Origin: Rhodococcoides kyotonense
GTDB taxonomy: Bacteria; Actinomycetota; Actinomycetes; Mycobacteriales; Mycobacteriaceae
NCBI RefSeq assembly: GCF_001645385.1
Contig: NZ_LVHI01000032.1
Span: 186,001-250,000, forward strand
DNA: 64,000 nt
Reading direction: 5' to 3'
Shown here: positions 34,013 to 45,400 of the stretch, piece by piece
Numbering within the stretch: the first letter of the stretch is position 1
Layout of the letters: the number at the start of each line of letters is the position of its first letter
The notes under the pieces: model-generated
What the model was told of the DNA's origin: nothing
Databases searched by the model: none
The model's input: the letters and a program-made list of their open reading frames with translations, nothing else
Position numbers and translations under genes: made by a program

Positions 34013-34756
34013 GTGGAACCCGTCTACCGATCTGTCATCGGCATTGCCCGTACGGTCTTCGCTTTCGAAGGCCTGAAATTCAAGGTCGAGGGCGAGGAGA
34101 ACATCCCTGCGACCGGCGGTGCGGTCATCGCCGTCAATCACACCGGTTACATGGACTTCACCTACGCGGGTCTGCCGCCGCGGAGCGTGAAGCGGTACAT
34201 CCGCTTCATGGCGAAAAAGGAAGTGTTCGACAACAAGATCTCCGGCCCGATCATGCGCGCCTTGAAGCACATCCCGGTCGATCGTGCTGCGGGCGCCGAG
34301 TCCTACAAGGCGGCAGTGCAGGCCCTGCAGAAGGGTGAACTGGTCGGCGTGTACCCGGAAGCGACCATCAGCCGGAGCTTCGAGATCAAGGAGTTCAAGT
34401 CCGGCGCAGCGCGCATGGCCATCGAAGCGGGCGTTCCGATCATCCCGACGGTCATCTGGGGCGCGCAGCGCGTGTGGACCAAAGGATTCCCGAAACGGTT
34501 GGGGCGCACCAACACTCCGATCTCGATTGCCGTCGGCGAGCCGATCGCTCCCGTCGGTCCCGCGAGTGAACTGACCGAGAAGCTGCACTCGACGATGCAG
34601 GAGATGCTGCTGAAGCTCCAGACCGGTTACGAGCACGAGGCCGGCGCCTACTGGGTGCCCGCGCGTCTCGGTGGTAGCGCTCCGACGCTCGAGGAAGCCA
34701 ACAAGCTCGACGCCGACGACGCGGCCGCGAAAGCAGCACGGAGACAACAGAAGTAA
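34013..34756 (+). CDS. lysophospholipid acyltransferase family (PlsC-like), first of pair
   Basis: 247 residues. AVNHTGYMDF is the HxxxxD catalytic block and VYPEATISRSFEIKEFKSGA the glycerol-phosphate-binding block. No membrane helix is obvious; the C-terminus is charged. It would acylate a lysophosphatidate or another lipid acceptor. The GTG start is 8 bases after TACGCT (33999-34004). The paralogous second gene starts 2 bases after its stop, so this is a local duplication. Confidence 0.9.
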   Translation: MEPVYRSVIGIARTVFAFEGLKFKVEGEENIPATGGAVIAVNHTGYMDFTYAGLPPRSVKRYIRFMAKKEVFDNKISGPIMRALKHIPVDRAAGAESYKAAVQALQKGELVGVYPEATISRSFEIKEFKSGAARMAIEAGVPIIPTVIWGAQRVWTKGFPKRLGRTNTPISIAVGEPIAPVGPASELTEKLHSTMQEMLLKLQTGYEHEAGAYWVPARLGGSAPTLEEANKLDADDAAAKAARRQQK

Positions 34757-34758
34757 CG

Positions 34759-35505
34759 ATGTCCCGCGAACCCGTCTACGCCACCCTCACCGCGCTGGTG
34801 CGGGCGATCACGGCGGCGCAGGGTTTGCGGACCACCTACCGCGGCACCGAGAACATTCCGCGCGAGGGCGGCGTCGTGCTTGCGGTCAATCACACCGCGT
34901 ACCTGGACTTCATGCAGGTCGGTCTCGTCGCGCGGCGCGGTAAGCGGCGGGTTCGCTTCATGATGAAGAAGGAATTGGAAGCGAACCCGATCATCGGGTT
35001 CTTGATGCGGCACTGCAAAGCCATCGGCGTCGATCGTGAGGCCGGGGCAGCGTCTTTTGCGGCCGCAGTCGAATCCTTGCGCGACGGCGAACTCGTGTGC
35101 GTCTATCCCGAGGCCACGATCAGTCGTAGCTTCGAGCTCAAACGGTTCAAGTCGGGTGCCGCGCGGATGGCTCTGGAAGCTCAGGTGCCGATCGTTCCCG
35201 TCGCGATCTGGGGCGCGCAGCGGGTCATGACGAAGGACATCCCGAGGGCGGTGGGTCGGCACAATTTCCCGATCCACATCGCCGTCGGCCCGCCCATCCA
35301 ACCGCACGGCACGCCCGACGAGCTGACCGCCGAGCTGCGAACGGCGATGGAGACGACGCTCGCGGCGGCGCAGGACGGGTACAAGCACCCCGTCGGCGCG
35401 CGGTGGGTTCCGCGACGCCTCGGTGGAACGGCACCGACGCTGGACGAGGCACTGAAGATCGAAGAGGCCGAAATAGCGGCCAGACGGGCTGCGAGGGAGA
35501 AGTAG
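34759..35505 (+). CDS. lysophospholipid acyltransferase family, second of pair
   Basis: 248 residues, closely similar to its neighbour: AVNHTAYLDFMQVG, then VYPEATISRSFELKRFKSGA and IWGAQRVMTKD. The catalytic His and Asp are present. The two probably differ in acyl-chain or acceptor choice (inference). ATG at 34759. Mycobacteria carry a similar run of such genes near this place. The tandem hairpin array begins 26 bases after its stop. Confidence 0.9.
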   Translation: MSREPVYATLTALVRAITAAQGLRTTYRGTENIPREGGVVLAVNHTAYLDFMQVGLVARRGKRRVRFMMKKELEANPIIGFLMRHCKAIGVDREAGAASFAAAVESLRDGELVCVYPEATISRSFELKRFKSGAARMALEAQVPIVPVAIWGAQRVMTKDIPRAVGRHNFPIHIAVGPPIQPHGTPDELTAELRTAMETTLAAAQDGYKHPVGARWVPRRLGGTAPTLDEALKIEEAEIAARRAAREK

Positions 35506-35530
35506 CGCCGGGCCAGGTTTTTGGGAACGA

Positions 35531-36094
35531 CCGCGCACGTTGCAGCAGCTGCGCGTGTTGCAACGTGCGCAGCTGCTGCAACCTGCGCGCGGGGATGGTT
35601 GAACTTACGGTCCCGGCATCCTCGCCTTGACCGCGCACGTTGCAGCAGACGCGCGTGTTGCAACGTGCGCACTCACTGCAACCTGCGCGTGGGGGTGGTT
35701 GAGCCTACGGTCCCGGCATCCTCACCTTGACCGCGCACGTTGCAGCAAACGCGCGTGTTGCAACGTGCGCAGTTGCTGCAACCTGCGCGCGGGGATGGTT
35801 GAGCCTACGGTCCCGGCATCCTCACCTTGACCGCGCACGTTCCAGCAGCTGCGCGTGTTGCAACGTGCGCACTCACTGCAACCTGCGCGGGGGGGATGGT
35901 TGTGCTCACGGTCCCGGAATCCTCACCCTGACCGCGCACGTTCCAGCAGGCGCGCGTGTTGCAACGTGCGCAGTTGCTGCAACCTGCGCGGGGGGATGGT
36001 TGTGCTTACGGTCCCGCAATCCTCACCTTGACCGCGCACGTTCCAGCAGCCGCGCGTGTTGCAACGTGCGCAGTTGCTGCAACCTGCGCGTGGG
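35531..36094. repeat. tandem array of six ~100-bp hairpin units
   Basis: Units start at 35531, 35631, 35731, 35831, 35932 and 36032 (the last truncated to about 63 bp). Each opens with CCGCGCACGTT and contains a hairpin: in unit 1 GTTGCAGCAGCTGCGC pairs perfectly with GCGCAGCTGCTGCAAC around GTGTTGCAACGT, and beyond a C-C mismatch CGCGCA pairs with TGCGCG. Then comes a linker with CCTACGGTCCCGGCATC. The stem right arm alternates between AGYTGCTGCAAC (units 1, 3, 5, 6) and ACTCACTGCAAC (units 2, 4). 100 is not a multiple of 3 and frames close every second unit, so it is not coding. It fills the 613-base gap between the acyltransferase and CPBP genes; nothing else is seen there. Confidence 0.93.
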
Positions 36095-36118
36095 AGCGCA
36101 GGCCACACCGAGCGAGCG

Positions 36119-36862
36119 TCAGGCCACCGACGCGTGCCACACCAGTGCCGCGGCGAGCGCGCCGAGGCCGTTGAGCGACCAGTGCAGCGCGATCGGGGCC
36201 AGCAAACTGCCGCTGCGACGCCTCAGCCACGTGAAGACGAACCCGGCGGCTGCGGTTGCGAGGACGGCGGCGACGATACCGGCGACTTGGCCGAACACCC
36301 CTCCACCCAGGAAGTTGCTCAGCCCGGCGTTGCCTGCGGTCAGGCCAAGCGACGACGCGATGTGCCACAGTCCGAACATCAGAGATCCGGCGGCGAAGAC
36401 ACCGCGAGCGCCGTAGATCCGACCCAGCGTGCCGTGCAGTACCCCGCGGAACGCGAGTTCCTCGGGGATGACCGTCTGTAGCGGGATGACGATCATCGAC
36501 GCCACCAGAGCAGCCGAGATGGTCGCGTAACGGTCTGCCATGAAGAACGGCCTGGTCAGCGGCAGCAATGCACCGATCGCGACGACGGCGAGCACGAGCC
36601 CGACGGCACCGAGCGCGTACAGCGAGCCGGTCTTCCACTGTCTCGGGGACAGGCCGAGTTCGGCCCATCCGAGCCCGCGCCGACGCGTCAGGGCAACCAG
36701 GACGACGGCCGCGATCGGGACCGTCGCGACGCTGGCCCACACGGTGGTGAAGTGCGCGATCAGGTTGGTGCAGACGAGTACGGCGACGACGATGGCGACG
36801 TCGAGGTACGCGTGGAAGCCGCGCCAGCGAGCAGCGTTCGCGGCGTCCTTCGTCATGAGCAT
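36119..36862 (-). CDS. CPBP family intramembrane metalloprotease
   Basis: 247 residues and about seven to eight membrane helices. The catalytic EExxxR is clear in VIPEELAFRGVLHG, followed by MFGLWHIASS (second His motif) and LLAPIALHWSLNG (third). This is the intact form of the fold, unlike the member at 17516. Target unknown. ATG at 36862 or 36856. The right-hand neighbour is the ABC exporter; on the left the hairpin array ends 25 bases after its stop. Confidence 0.85.
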   Translation of the reverse strand: MLMTKDAANAARWRGFHAYLDVAIVVAVLVCTNLIAHFTTVWASVATVPIAAVVLVALTRRRGLGWAELGLSPRQWKTGSLYALGAVGLVLAVVAIGALLPLTRPFFMADRYATISAALVASMIVIPLQTVIPEELAFRGVLHGTLGRIYGARGVFAAGSLMFGLWHIASSLGLTAGNAGLSNFLGGGVFGQVAGIVAAVLATAAAGFVFTWLRRRSGSLLAPIALHWSLNGLGALAAALVWHASVA

Positions 36863-36910
36863 CCCGCCGAGTGTACGGACGGTTCCTGAGAACGTCCGCC
36901 GAACGAGGGA

Positions 36911-37684
36911 TCACCGTGGCTGCGTTGCCCGTCGCAATCCGCGGTAGGCCGGGACGACGGAGACGGCGAAGATTCCGACCGCCCAGATGCCCGCTTTCGC
37001 CAGCGCCGCGCCGGCCGGTTCACCGAGTGCAACCGCCTGCATCGCCTGGATCGCGCAGCTCATCGGCTGGTACTCGACGAGCGGCTGGATCCATGACGGA
37101 TAGGCGGCGATCGGCACGAAGCCCGGGCTGAGGAACATCGACAGCGAGCAGAACAACGACACCGTCTCGACGAGTGCCGTCTTACCGAGCGTGAACGACG
37201 CGGCCATGACAGCCGTCGTGAACGCCATGCCGTACACCAACGGGATCAAGACGAACAGCACCACCGAGCCGTGGAACGTGAAACCCAGAAGCAGCCCGAC
37301 AGCAATGATGGCTAGCGTAGTGACCAGAATTCGTGTGGCTTCTGCCGTCACACGACCCGCGAGGCCGGATGCGCGGTGGATCGGCAACACCCAGAACCTG
37401 GCGAGAATGCCTGCGTCCCATTCCCTCCCGAGGGTGACGGCACCGGCGACAGATCCGAGCATCGCGCTGAGCACCGCGGTCATGGGCACTGTCCCGTACA
37501 GTGCGTCGTGACCGGAGAATGCGGATACCTGCTGTCCCAGAACGATGTTCAGGATCACCAGCATGATGGCGGGGTAGACGATCGACTGCATCAGGGTCAT
37601 CGGATCGCGCACGAGATGCAGTAGCAGGCGCCTGCTCTGGATCAGAGTCTGGGGGACAAGTACGGAAGTGGAGTTCTCGGTCAT
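36911..37684 (-). CDS. ABC-2 type permease, DrrC-like
   Basis: 257 residues with six membrane helices. Typical ABC-2 features: TLIQSRRLLLHLVRDPMTLMQ at the N-terminus (cytoplasmic basic part), FLSPGFVPIAAYPSWIQP and YQPMSCAIQAMQAVALG. Partner of the next gene. ATG overlaps the stop of the upstream permease (ATGA). With the ATPase it would export the NRPS product. Confidence 0.88.
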   Translation of the reverse strand: MTENSTSVLVPQTLIQSRRLLLHLVRDPMTLMQSIVYPAIMLVILNIVLGQQVSAFSGHDALYGTVPMTAVLSAMLGSVAGAVTLGREWDAGILARFWVLPIHRASGLAGRVTAEATRILVTTLAIIAVGLLLGFTFHGSVVLFVLIPLVYGMAFTTAVMAASFTLGKTALVETVSLFCSLSMFLSPGFVPIAAYPSWIQPLVEYQPMSCAIQAMQAVALGEPAGAALAKAGIWAVGIFAVSVVPAYRGLRRATQPR

Positions 37685-38457
37685 GGGCGTCTCGTATTCA
37701 CGCGGAGGGACAGGGGAACGAACAGCAGGAGCATGCCCGCGAGCCACAGCACGGCGGGCAGCAGCGAGGACCCGGTGGCGGTGCCGTCGGCGAGGCCTCG
37801 CAGTGCCGTGGTGAACTGTGAGATGGGTTGGTTGCGGACGAACGGCTGAACCCACTGGGGGAACTGGTCTATCGGCGCGAAACCGGTCGACAGCAGGCCG
37901 AGAATCAGCTGCGGGAGGACGAGGATCTGCGTCGTCGCCTCCGGGCTCGTGGACAGGGTGCCGACCATGTCTGCGCCGACGATCAGTGTCACCGCGATGA
38001 CGACGACGAAAGCGACGAAACCCACAGTCTGAAGCGCGCTGCCGGAGAACCGGAATCCGATCACATGACCACATGCGAGGGCCGCGGCGGAGGAGATCGC
38101 ACACTTGAGCAGTCCCGTCGCCACGCGCGACGACAGTGGCACGGCCGGCGAGACGGGCATCGACGCGAACCGTCTGTTGATGCCCGTGGTGGCGTCGGTC
38201 GCAGCGAGGAACGCCGCCGAGATGGCCGTGAACGCGATGGCCTGCAACGCGATCAGAGGCATCAGGAACTGCCCGAAGTCGGACACGCCGTTGCCGAACA
38301 TCGAAATGACCTTCTGCAGTGGCAGATAGAAGCCGATCGTGAACACGACCGGCGCGATCAGCGCCGTCACGAACTCACCCGCACGCATCGACGTGCGCAG
38401 CGTGCGCGACGTCAGCACCCACCACTGAAAGCCCGAGGACCGGGCAGGCGCGGTCAC
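37681..38457 (-). CDS. ABC-2 type permease, DrrB-like
   Basis: 258 residues with six membrane helices and the ABC-2 layout: TSRTLRTSMRAGEFVTALIA, then GFAPIDQFPQWVQPFVRNQP and ISQFTTALRGLADG. GTG at 38457 overlaps the stop of the ATPase gene (GTGA); its own stop overlaps the next permease. It shares the GFxPIxxxPxWxQP block with the DrrC-like protein, so the two permeases are paralogous. Confidence 0.88.
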   Translation of the reverse strand: MTAPARSSGFQWWVLTSRTLRTSMRAGEFVTALIAPVVFTIGFYLPLQKVISMFGNGVSDFGQFLMPLIALQAIAFTAISAAFLAATDATTGINRRFASMPVSPAVPLSSRVATGLLKCAISSAAALACGHVIGFRFSGSALQTVGFVAFVVVIAVTLIVGADMVGTLSTSPEATTQILVLPQLILGLLSTGFAPIDQFPQWVQPFVRNQPISQFTTALRGLADGTATGSSLLPAVLWLAGMLLLFVPLSLRVNTRRP

Positions 38458-39410
38458 GACGCGACCTTGTCTGCGACTGGTGTGCCGGTGAGAGACAGGA
38501 AGACCTCGTCGAGCGAGGGGCGTCGCAGTGCGATGTCGACGAGTTCGACGTCGGCACCGTCGATTCGGTGCAGCACCTCGGCCAGCGTGCGGGCGCCGTC
38601 GGGCGCGGGAACGGACACCCGGTCGGATGTCGGGTCGAGGAGGAAGCCACCCGGGAACATCGGTCGGAGGACCTCGGCGACGGCGGGCACGTCGTGCGGG
38701 TGCAGCGGAACCACCTCGCAGTAACTTCCACCGGTGCGCGCCTTCAGTTCCGCCGAGGTTCCCTCGGCGACGACCGTGCCGTGATCGACCACGACGATCC
38801 TGTCGCTCAACACATCTGCCTCCTCCAGGTACTGCGTCGTCAACAATGTGGTGATGCCCTGGTCCGAGAAGCCGGCGACCAAGTCCCACACGGCCTGTCG
38901 GCTGCGCGGATCGAGTCCTGTGGTCGGCTCGTCGAGAAACACGACCTCGGGTGGGACGACGAGACCGCAGGCGATGTCGATGCGGCGACGCATCCCACCG
39001 GAGTAGCGGCCGACGCGTCGACCGGCCGCGTGGGTGAGGTCGAACTCGTCGAGCAGTTCGTCCGCACGACGCTTCGCATCGCGGCGCCGCATGCCCATGA
39101 GTCGGGCGAACATCACGAGATTCTCGTAGCCGGTGAGGGTTTCGTCGAGCGTGGCGTTCTGGCCCGTCAGCATGATGGACGCGCGGACACCTGCGGGGTC
39201 GGTGACGACGTCGTGTCCTGCCACGCGTGCCGTCCCGCTGTCCGGTGTGACGAGTGTGGCCAGGACACCGACGGTGGTCGTCTTGCCCGCGCCGTTCGGC
39301 CCGAGGACCGCCAGCACCTCACCGCGCTGGGCGGCGAAGTCGATGCCGCGCAATGCCTGGACGGGGCCGAACGATTTGCGGAGGTCGCATACCTTGATCG
39401 AGGTGGTCAT
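38454..39410 (-). CDS. DrrA-like drug/lipopeptide export ABC ATPase
   Basis: 318 residues. Walker A LGPNGAGKTTTVG (about 36-48), Q-loop TGQNATLDETLTG, signature YSGGMRRRIDIA, Walker B VVFLDEPTTGLDP and switch region LTTQYLEEADVLSDRI. The C-terminal DrrA-type extension ends in LDEVFLSLTGTPVADKVAS. It energises the two permeases that follow with 4-base overlaps. ATG at 39410 has AAGGA upstream and lies 10 bases after the NRPS stop, so it is co-transcribed with the NRPS. Confidence 0.93.
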   Translation of the reverse strand: MTTSIKVCDLRKSFGPVQALRGIDFAAQRGEVLAVLGPNGAGKTTTVGVLATLVTPDSGTARVAGHDVVTDPAGVRASIMLTGQNATLDETLTGYENLVMFARLMGMRRRDAKRRADELLDEFDLTHAAGRRVGRYSGGMRRRIDIACGLVVPPEVVFLDEPTTGLDPRSRQAVWDLVAGFSDQGITTLLTTQYLEEADVLSDRIVVVDHGTVVAEGTSAELKARTGGSYCEVVPLHPHDVPAVAEVLRPMFPGGFLLDPTSDRVSVPAPDGARTLAEVLHRIDGADVELVDIALRRPSLDEVFLSLTGTPVADKVAS

Positions 39411-39420
39411 GTGATCCTTC

Positions 39421-42400
39421 CTAGGAGGCGAGTGCGTAGGTGAAGTGGGCGGACAGCGGGGCCGAGATCTGGTGCAGCGAACCGGAATCCAGCATGTCGT
39501 CGTGGGTGGCGTCGACGGCATGGTCGTCGATCCACCCGGTGACGTAGGTTCGCCACGTCTCGGCAGCGCGGGAGTCGCGAGCGCTGAAGAACAGCACGTC
39601 CCCGTCGAATACCGGCGGGCGATATCCGGCAAGCAGTCGTAGTGCGTTGTTGTAGGCCGTCGCGAGACGGTCGACGTGCTGCGCTTCGACGGGAACTCCG
39701 ACGGCTTCCCGAACCCGGGACGCTGCGTCGTCCGCGGAGATCTCGGCCGTCACGCCGTCGATGCCGAGTACGGGCGCGAACTCACCGAAGAATTCACCGG
39801 TGGTCAGTGGATTCGGCGGTTCGAGCTCGCACGCGTCGACGTCGGAATCGAGCATCGCCAGCAGCGACACCTCCTGGCCCATTGCTTGCAGCCGGGCTGC
39901 GACTCCGTGTGCGACGAACCCGCCGTACGACCATCCGAGCAGGTTGTACGGGCCCTGCGGCTGCACCGCGCGGATCTCGGCGAGATACCGATCGATCACG
40001 TCGTCGAGGTGCGTGGACGTCGTTGCCACCCCAGCCAGTTCGGGTGCCTGGATACCGTAGACGGTGCGATCCGTTCCGAGCATCGCCGCGAGTCCCGCGT
40101 AGCTCCATGCCATCCCGGATGCGGGATGGATGCAGAACAGCGGAGCCTCGGTGTCGCCGCGCCGCAGCGGGACGACGGTATCGAACGGTGTCGATTCCGA
40201 GCCGGTGTCGCCGTCGTCGATTCGGGTCGCCAGCGTTGCTGCAGTGGGGGATTCGAACAGGTCACGCAGCGACACAGGTGACGGCAGAGCCGCGTTGATG
40301 CGCGTCACCACTCGGGTCGCGACGAGCGAGTTGCCGCCGAGGTCGAAGAAGGAGTCGTCGGCACCGACGTCGTCGACGCCCAGTATCTCGCTGAACGCGT
40401 CCACCACGAGCAACTCGATCGGTGTGCGCGGAGCGCGGTAGCGTCGACGCCGAGATGCGAAGTCCGGCTTCGGGAGCGACGCCGTATCCAGTTTCCCGAC
40501 GGGAGTAAGCGGGACCTCGTCGAGCATCTGGACGACCGTCGGGACCATGTATCCGGGCAAGCGTTCGGATGCGTGTTGCCGCAACGCTTCCGGATCCGGT
40601 GTCGTGCCGTCGGCGGCAAGAACGTAGGACACCAGGACCGTCGCTCCCGCAGGTCCGTCGACACCGATCGTGACGGCGAACTCGACGTCGGGACGCTCGG
40701 TGAACGTCGCGTCCACCTCGCCGAGTTCGACGCGGAAGCCGCGAATCTTCACCTGGAAGTCGGCGCGGCCCTGGTAGTGCAGTCGCTCTCCGTCCCAGCG
40801 GACGATGTCACCCGTGCGGTACATGCGAACGCCGGGATCGGTGGGATGCGCGACGAATCGCGTCGACGTCAGGTCCTGGCGGTTCTGATATCCACGCGCG
40901 ACGGCGGGGCCGGCGAGGTACAGCTCGCCGGGGGTGCCGTCGGCGACCGGGCGGAGCCAGCTGTCCAGAACCAGCATCGATGCCCCGCGAATCGGACCAC
41001 CGATGTCGACCGGTGAATCTGTCTGCAGCGGAGCCGAACCCGTCGCCCAGATCGTGAACTCGGTGGGTCCGTAGTGGTTCAGCATCACCCGATCGCCTGC
41101 CCACCGCTCGACCACGTCGCGACTCGGTGCCTCACCCGCGACAGCCAACACACGCACACTGTCGATCGGATCCACCGTGGCCAGCGCTGCGGGCGTGATG
41201 ACCATGTGCGTGACGCGTTCCCGACGCACCAGCTCGGCGAGCTCGACACCTGCCATGACGGTCGGTGGTGCGACGACCAGGGTGCCGCCGTGTGCACAGG
41301 CCATGAGCGACTCCGAGATCGACGCGTCGAAACTCGGTGAGGCGAAGTGCAGCACGCGTGCCGTGCTGTCGAGGCGAAACTCCTCGCGCTGTGACTCGGC
41401 GAAATTCGCCAGCCCGCGATGCGGAACCGCGACGGCCTTCGGCGTCCCGGTCGATCCCGACGTGAAGATCATGTAGGCCAGGTTGTCCAGGTGTGGAGCC
41501 GGTGCGTCCACAGGTGTCGTGCTGCAGGCGGTGTCGGTGGCGTCGATCCACGTCATCGGCGCGTTGAAGGCGGGGATGTCGTGATCGGCGATGATGCCGA
41601 TACGGGCGCCGCAGTCGTCGAGCATGCGCTCGATCCGCTCGGCGGGCAGTTTCGGGTCGATCGGAACGAACGCGGCGCCGGTCTTGACGACCGCCCACAT
41701 CGCGAGGACCGACTCGATGGACCTCGGGATCGCCAGTGCAACGAACGTCTCCGGCCTCGCGCCGTGCCGAACGAGTCGGTGTGCCAGCGCATTCGACCGT
41801 GCATCGAGTTCGCGGTAGGTGATCTCCGTGCCCTCGTAGGTGACGGCGATGCGATCGGGGTGTGCCGCGACCGTGTCGGACAGGATCGACGCGAAGGTAC
41901 GCGGAGCGTGTGCTGCTTCACCACGGATGGGCTCTGCAGCCGGCGACAGGGCCAGGACTTTCGTGTCCGGCTCGGCAGCGACCCGCGACAGCAGATCCAC
42001 GCAGCGGTCGAGTACTGCTTCGGGATCGTCGACGGCGTTCTCCAGGTACTTCAGCGTGATCTGCAGTGAGTCACCCGGGATGATCAACAGCGACAGCGGA
42101 TACGGAGTTGCATCGGTGCCTTCGGCGTCGACGACCCGCATTCCGGCCAGGTCCAGTGACTGCGACAGCGCCGCTCGGTCGACCGGGTACGACTCGAACA
42201 CCGTCGACGTGTCGAACAGTTCGGGAAGTCCTGTTGCCTCGTGGATATCGCTGAGCCCGACGTACTGGTGGTCGAGCAACTGGGACTGTTCTTTCTGGAC
42301 GCGAGACATCAACTCGGCGAGCGTCTCTCGCGGATCCAGCTGAACTCGGACGGGAACGGTGTTGATGAACAGTCCGACCATCTGCTCGACGCCCGGCAGA

Positions 42401-45400
42401 GCCGGTGGCCGACCGGACACCGTGCCGCCGAAGACGACGTCGGTCCTGCCGGTCAGCGACGACAGCGTCATCGCCCACGCGGTCTGGATGGCCGTGTTGA
42501 TCGTGATGCCGTGCGTCCTGGCCAGCCCGTGCAGAGCGGCCGTGACGTCGGCGCCGAGCGCCCGGGAGTGCTCACCCGCGGTGCTGTCGCCGCCGATGTG
42601 GTCCGACGACGACACGAGCGTCGGTTCGGTGACTCCGTCCAGTGCCTCCTGCCACGCCAGCCGAGACGCGCCGCGGTCCTGCTCTGCCAGCCACGCCAGG
42701 TACTCGCGGTACGAGCGTGCGGGCGGAAGTGAGACGACGCCGTTCAGCGCCGCGTAGAGCGTCAGCAATTCCTGGACCAGCAGAGGCGTGGACCAGCCGT
42801 CGAGCAGGATGTGGTGGTTGGTCATCACCAGGCGGTATCCGTCGTCGGAGGTACGGATCAGTTCGAACCGGATCAGCGGCGGATGTGCCATGTCGAAGCG
42901 AGTAACCCTGTCCTGCTCCAAGATTCGGTCCAATGCTGCGTCTTCCGCGCCACGTAGATCGGTCTCGGTCCAGCCGACGTCGAGTTGATCCAACACGATC
43001 TGTCGAGGGCCCGAATCCTGCTCGCGGAAGGCGACTCTCAGATTCTCGTGCCGGTCGACGAGTGCCTGTGCTGCATCGTGCAACCGGCCGGCGTCAACGG
43101 TGCCCGTCAACGTCAGAACGGACTGGACGATGTAGCTGTCCGGACCCTCCGCGTCGAACACCGCATGGAACAGCAAGCCCTCCTGCAGCGGCGACAGGGG
43201 CCACACGTCGATCAGTTCCGGGAATTCGGTTTCCCACGAATCGATCTCGGTCTGCGTCGTGTGCACGAGCGGGAAGTCCGACGGCGTGTGCCTCGTGACG
43301 GTCTCGGCGTCGGCGTGCGCGGCCAGGGCGGTCAGTGCATCCATCCACGCGGTGGCCAGGTCGTCGACGTCGTCGAACATGGTCGACGCGTAGGAGAACG
43401 TCGCCACCAGCTCGGTGTCCGAACCCGTTTGTTCCGCAACGACATTGATGTCGATCGCGGCGGGAAGCGGCATGGCCGGATCGGCATGCGACGCGAATCG
43501 GGCAGGCATGAAGGGGGAATCGGCTGCCGTCTGCACGCGTCCCAGGTAGTTGAAGGACACCTGGGGCGTCACGGCGATCTCCGACGCGTCGGCCAGGTGG
43601 CGCAGCATGCCGTAGCCGATGCCATGGTCCGGTATCGTGGCCAGTCGTTCCTTGACCGCTTTCAGCGCCGTGCCTGCGGCCGGACCCGCGGCGAACGCGT
43701 CGGCGATGTCGATGCCGGTCAGATCGAACGCGACGGGGAAGACCGTCGTGAACCATCCGACTGTGCGCGCCAGATCGACTCCGGGCACTGCCTGCTCCTC
43801 TCGTCCGTGGCCTTCGAGCGAGACCACGGACGTCGCACGGCTACGCCAACGGGCGACGGCCAGGGCCAGTGCAGCCAGCAGGACATCGTTCGGCCCGCAC
43901 CCGAAGCGGTCGACGACGGTGCCGAGGACGGTATCGGTGAGTGCCGCCGGGACGGTCACGACGCTGTCGACGCGGGTGGCGACGGTATCGATCGCCGGAT
44001 CGATCGAGCGGTGCGACAGTGGGGCATCCGGTGTGCGTGCGATGTCGGACCACAGGGACACCTCGTCCATGCGCCGGGCGGCACAGTCGGTCAGTCCGTG
44101 CGCCCATCGGCGCATCGAGGTGCCGACGGGTTCGAGCGACTCACCCATCACGGCGGACGCGAAGTCCGGCAGCAGGATTCGCCACGACACTCCGTCGACG
44201 GCGATGTGGTGCAGGACGATCCACAGAGAATCGTCGGTGCGGGCCAGCTGGACGACCTTCCCGGTTCCCGGATCGAGACGATCCGCGGCATCCTCCAGGT
44301 CCCCCGTGACGAATGCCGCTGCGGCATCGACGGATCCGGCCGGCATGATCTCGTGCTTGTCCGTGACGCGGGAGCGCAGGGCGTCGTGATGATCGATCAG
44401 AATCGCCGCTGCAGTGATCAGCGTGTCGTCGGAGATGCCGTCGGGAAGGGTGATCCGGACTGCCTGGCTGTAGGTGCGGAAGTGGCCCGCAGCCACCATC
44501 TCGGCGGCAACCGGCGTGAACGGCACGTCTCCGACGCCGCCGCCCGGTAGTTCGTCGAGCACCGGTGCGGCGACGATATCGGTGGCGATATCGGCCAGTG
44601 CCGCAACGGTCTTGCGCTCGAAGACGTCGCGAGCGGTGAAGTGCAGTCCTGCGGTCTTCGCGCGGGACACCAGTTGGATCGAGACGATACTGTCGCCGCC
44701 CAGGGCGAAGAAGCTGTCGTCGGCGCCGACGGAGTCGATACTCAGAACGTCCTCGAACAGTGCTGCGATCGCGATCTCCCGTTCGGTGCTCGGCGGTCGG
44801 TGCGACGTCGACGTCGTGAACACCGGGTCGGGAAGTGCTGGGCGGTCGACTTTGCCGACCGGGGTCAGCGGGACCGTGTCCAGCACCATGATCGACGACG
44901 GCACCATGTAGGCGGGCAGGGTCGCGGACAGCTGCGCGGTCAGGGCGGCGACGTCGACCCGTCCGGTGACGTACGACACGAGAATCGTTGCACCCGAATC
45001 GGTTCGGTGGCCGATCGTCATGACGAAGTCGACGTCCGCTGCGGCGGAGATGGCCGCGTCGATCTCGGTGAGCTCGATGCGGAACCCGCGAATCTTGACC
45101 TGGAAGTCGCTGCGTCCCGAGTACTCGAGCTGGCCATCGGAGTTCCAGCGCACGAGATCGCCGGTGCGGTAGAGGCGTTCGCCGGGGAAGTACGGGCTCG
45201 CGACGAACCGGGATGCCGTGACGGCCGGACGATCGTGGTATCCGCGGGCCATCGCCTCACCCGCCAGATACAGCTCGCCGACGCGTCCAGCGGGGACGGG
45301 CCGCAGCCAGCGGTCCAGAACGATGGCCGACGTGCCGCCGACCGGGGTGCCGATCGTGACCGGGCCGTCGACGCTCATCGGTGCGCTGTAGGTGGACGTC

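Noticed and set aside
35531..36094. CRISPR array
   Set aside because: Units are contiguous with similar sequence throughout, with no unique spacers, and no cas genes are present.
35521..36174. Repetitive small proteins encoded by the tandem array
   Set aside because: Units of 100 or 101 bp shift the frame each time, frames close after about two units, and there are no ribosome sites; the repeated peptides are a by-product of the DNA repeat.
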